Shown here in pieces: positions 25,598 through 27,188 of a stretch of DNA of 27,188 nt. Source of the DNA: Syntrophaceae bacterium UBA2210. Its GTDB lineage: Bacteria; Desulfobacterota; Syntrophia; Syntrophales; UBA2210. Location: NCBI GenBank assembly GCA_002327865.1, contig DCUQ01000036.1, positions 1-27,188 of the forward strand, written 5' to 3'. The position numbers and the translations under genes were made by a program. Within the stretch, counting starts at the first letter, position 1. Every line of letters begins with the position of its first letter. The notes beneath the pieces were generated by a model. That model was given only the letters and a program-made list of their open reading frames with translations. It ran no database searches and was not told the DNA's origin.

Positions 25598-26126
25598 TAT
25601 CACAGTTTGAGCGACTTGTAAAAACAGGGTTGTTGCGCGGCATAGCAGCCGCTTCTTCGCTGGGTGTCATCGGCATTACGAGCATATTCGGAAGATTCTT
25701 TTTCGGGTGGCTCAGCTATCACATCAGCGATCCCAAATACTCGGCCGTCCTGGGAAATATCGTAATGGCGTGCGGTATGCTTACATGAAAAGCGTGGCGA
25801 TGCTCTATGCCTACACGATCGTTTTCGGCTTCGGGTATGGCTCCATTACCCCCATGATACCGATACTGCTTGCCGACAGATTCGGCAGGGATGTGCTGGG
25901 ATCGGCTTACGGATTGCTGATATTCTTCTCGGCCGGTATTGGTGGGAGCGTGGGGCCTATGATCGGGGGAATAATTTACGACAGGACGGGATCGTACAAC
26001 CACGCCTGGCAGTTCAGTATAGCCGTTTTTATTCTTATAGCGTTCCTGATGCCGGCCCTGAAACCAAGAGAAATAAAAACCGTGGTGCAGGTCAGTCAGG
26101 ATAAAATCAATGATTATAATGCCTAG
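25598..26126 (+). pseudogene. Truncated, frameshifted MFS transporter
   Basis: Two reading frames together make the C-terminal half of a major facilitator of the oxalate/formate-antiporter-like type. The first frame (to a TGA at 25786) reads LRGIAAASSLGVIGITSIFG then RFFFGWLSYHISDPKYSAVL. The second continues KSVAMLYAYTIVFGFGYGSI, TPMIPILLADRFGRDVLGSA, YGLLIFFSAGIGGSVGPMIG and ends in GIIYDRTGSYNHAWQFSIAV plus a charged tail. A one-base shift near 25777-25788 breaks the frame. About six N-terminal membrane helices are absent. The left edge lies beside TTGAGCGACTTGTAAAAA, which loosely resembles the TTGATACGTTTGTAAAAA repeat module. A working transporter cannot be made from this copy. Confidence 0.8.
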
Positions 26127-26307
26127 CATATCCCTCTATCGAAACAGCTTTCACTTATTATGTTTATATCTGTAACTCGGCTGCCCGATAAGCCGTCAAA
26201 ATCAGGGCATTAAGAACTAACCGCTTGATATCGTTTCACAAAATAGCATGCTTATCTTCCGGGCAATCCGGTATAAGTTGGAGATTCTAAAGCACTTGCA
26301 GGCTGTA

Positions 26308-26347
26308 TCAACAAAGTTATCAACATGGTTTTCAACAAGTCTGTTGA
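26308..26347. repeat. Three direct TCAACA repeats with 12-bp period
   Basis: TCAACA begins at 26308, 26320 and 26332, exactly 12 bp apart, and the reverse complement TGTTGA follows at 26342-26347. The middle copy reads TTATCAACA, one base from the DnaA box consensus. One-helical-turn-like spacing suits a protein-binding array, but the number of copies is small. Confidence 0.4.
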
Positions 26348-26590
26348 TTGTTCAGCCACCCTGCTCCTACTTACGGAAATCAAAGGCAATTTTCCGGGAA
26401 GCGAAAAATGGGATCTATATCCGCAAGTCCCAAGAGATCATCCAAACGGTGAAACCGGTGACCGAACTTGCAAGCTTTCAAAACAGCTTAAACAGAAAAT
26501 CGACTATTACCGATAGAAAACTTCGACATATATTTCTCTTGACATAATATTCCAGTGGAGTTAAGAACTTGCAATCCTGACTAAATAATT

Positions 26591-26617
26591 AATTACGTAA
26601 TTGCAAACGAATATAAT
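26591..26617 (+). promoter_or_regulatory. Palindrome and -10 element before the small membrane ORF
   Basis: AATTACGTAATT (26591-26602) is a perfect 12-bp palindrome. Ten bases later is a consensus TATAAT (26612-26617), with TTAATT as a weak -35 at 26589-26594 overlapping the palindrome. An operator in this place would block RNA polymerase. An alternative promoter is TTGACA (26539) with TAAGAA (26562). Confidence 0.45.
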
Positions 26618-26629
26618 TCGGGGGGAATT

Positions 26630-26728
26630 ATGATCGGATTACGAAAAGCTCTGTTTCTAGGAATGTTAGAGGCAGGGCTTTTGTTTTTTGTGAGCAGTTT
26701 AATATTTGCCGCCGTCAAAATCAAATAG
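26630..26728 (+). CDS. Small hydrophobic membrane peptide (32 aa)
   Basis: A 32-residue frame with the sequence start MIGLRKALFLGMLEAGLLFF, then VSSLIFAAVKIK. One membrane helix spans about residues 7-29, flanked by positive residues (Arg5, Lys6; Lys30, Lys32). GGGGGGA lies three to nine bases before the ATG, a strong ribosome binding site. A terminator begins at its last codons. The strong SD, promoter-like TATAAT and tight terminator argue for a real small gene. It could be a type I toxin-like peptide, a leader or a regulator of unknown type; I cannot identify it. It precedes the BglII-like gene by about 100 bases. Confidence 0.5.
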   Translation: MIGLRKALFLGMLEAGLLFFVSSLIFAAVKIK

Positions 26729-26746
26729 GGAAGTGCCCCTATTTTT
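26723..26746 (+). terminator. Intrinsic terminator after the small ORF
   Basis: AAATAGGG (26723-26730) pairs with CCCTATTT (26737-26744), followed by further T's to 26746. The stem includes the stop codon of the 32-residue ORF. Confidence 0.7.
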
Positions 26747-26829
26747 ACTCTCTGCCTTTTCTTCGATCCTGATTTTATTAACTTCAGGAAGAATATATCG
26801 AAGCATTGGTGTTGGACAACGGAGATAAT

Positions 26830-27183
26830 ATGATCAGACTTAAAACTTATTCATTCAGATTTGCCGAGCAGGTTCTGAATGCCCGGCTCGCACTTAAACA
26901 AGAAATCGAAAAGATTCTCCAAGATCCTAGCATCAAGATTGCTGATTTGTCTCGGCCACATTTCAATGAAGTACTTGACGGGCTCTTTCGGAACCGAGGC
27001 TGGCAGCCCCAGCCTCAAGTCTTTCCTGAACCAAGAGATCCATCCGCAAAAATGGATTTCCTGAAGGAACGAATTGGTGTCGAAGTCGGTTTCGGACACG
27101 CCTCTTTCATGGGAATTGACCTGCTCAAGTTTCAGGTGTCATCTTATTCCTCTCTAGATCAGATTGATCTTCCCCCGAAATAA
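26830..27183 (+). CDS. BglII-type restriction endonuclease, probably truncated
   Basis: A 117-residue product matching the N-terminal half of the BglII restriction endonuclease family. The signature region is PSAKMDFLKERIGVEVGFGH, in which Asp76 and Glu85 are nine residues apart, as are the catalytic Asp84 and Glu93 of BglII as I recall them; Gly87 stands where BglII has Gln95. The start at 26830 is set by GGAG five bases upstream; an upstream ATG at 26806 lacks one. Family members are around 200 residues or longer, but this frame ends abruptly after SYSSLDQIDLPPK at a TAA five bases from the window end. It may be frameshifted or rearranged near 27165. No methyltransferase is visible; it could lie to the right. 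Confidence 0.72.
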   Translation: MIRLKTYSFRFAEQVLNARLALKQEIEKILQDPSIKIADLSRPHFNEVLDGLFRNRGWQPQPQVFPEPRDPSAKMDFLKERIGVEVGFGHASFMGIDLLKFQVSSYSSLDQIDLPPK

Positions 27184-27188
27184 CAGAC

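Larger units (their letters stand above)
26127..26629 (+). other. Gene-poor stretch with iteron-like repeats and a possible small ORF
   Basis: No recognised gene. A frame at 26325-26516 (63 residues; KWDLYPQVPRDHPNGE and a lysine-rich end KLSKQLKQKIDYYR) has no clear ribosome binding site. An overlapping 99-residue frame at 26248 is no better. Three TCAACA repeats lie at 26308, 26320 and 26332, with an inverted TGTTGA at 26342. Possible promoter parts for the next gene are at 26539-26567 (TTGACA-17-TAAGAA). Confidence 0.4.

Noticed and set aside
26308..26347. Chromosomal origin of replication
   Set aside because: Only one near-DnaA box, no dnaA, dnaN or other origin-linked genes, and no AT-rich unwinding element that stands out.
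26248..26547. 99-codon ORF in the right gap
   Set aside because: Overlaps another frame of equal merit, lacks a ribosome binding site and resembles no family I know.

Overview
The window reads like a chromosomal stretch of a Gram-negative anaerobe, most likely a deltaproteobacterium (Desulfobacterota). This is an inference. It rests on outer-membrane export genes, an AmmeMemoRadiSam-type radical SAM enzyme, a molybdopterin gene, an Old-Yellow-Enzyme/FAD oxidoreductase, and many copies of a short palindromic repeat with a GTCATTCCGG core that I associate with that phylum. No rRNA, integrase, transposase or CRISPR array was seen.

Layout. 1-856 has no convincing gene but contains several short hairpins. 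An OsmC-family gene (-) and a small DUF2007 gene (+) follow. A leftward three-gene unit moaA / methyltransferase / amrS occupies 1958-4755. A rightward five-gene unit (4965-10285) encodes a LolA-like periplasmic carrier, two paralogous FtsX/LolC-type permeases, a LolD-like ATPase and an outer-membrane beta-barrel; together these look like a complete inner-to-outer membrane lipid or lipoprotein export route. Then come a NAPE-PLD-like metallo-hydrolase lipoprotein, a TIGR00266/AIM24 protein, an exported DUF4139 protein (-), an EamA transporter (+), a methyltransferase (-), a universal stress protein (+), a SpoIIAA-like protein (-) and a 619-residue OYE/FAD oxidoreductase (-). Directly upstream of the last is the wreck of a zinc alcohol dehydrogenase. 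htpX (+) is embedded in repeats. A CNNM/CorC-type DUF21-CBS protein (-), a tRNA-Glu with a clear promoter and terminator (-), and a Ski2-like helicase (-) follow. The right end is decayed or accessory: a frameshifted, N-terminally truncated MFS transporter, a 500-base region with three 12-bp-spaced TCAACA repeats, a 32-residue membrane peptide gene with its own palindrome, TATAAT and terminator, and a BglII-type restriction endonuclease that is apparently cut short.

Most genes are housekeeping or envelope functions. The places worth a second look are the dedicated export operon, the repeat whose sequence supplies the last codons of htpX, the internally deleted dehydrogenase, and the small-peptide/BglII module at the right edge. 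I did not find a clear, wholly new defence or mobile system. The nearest candidate is the right-edge module, which needs sequence beyond the window.
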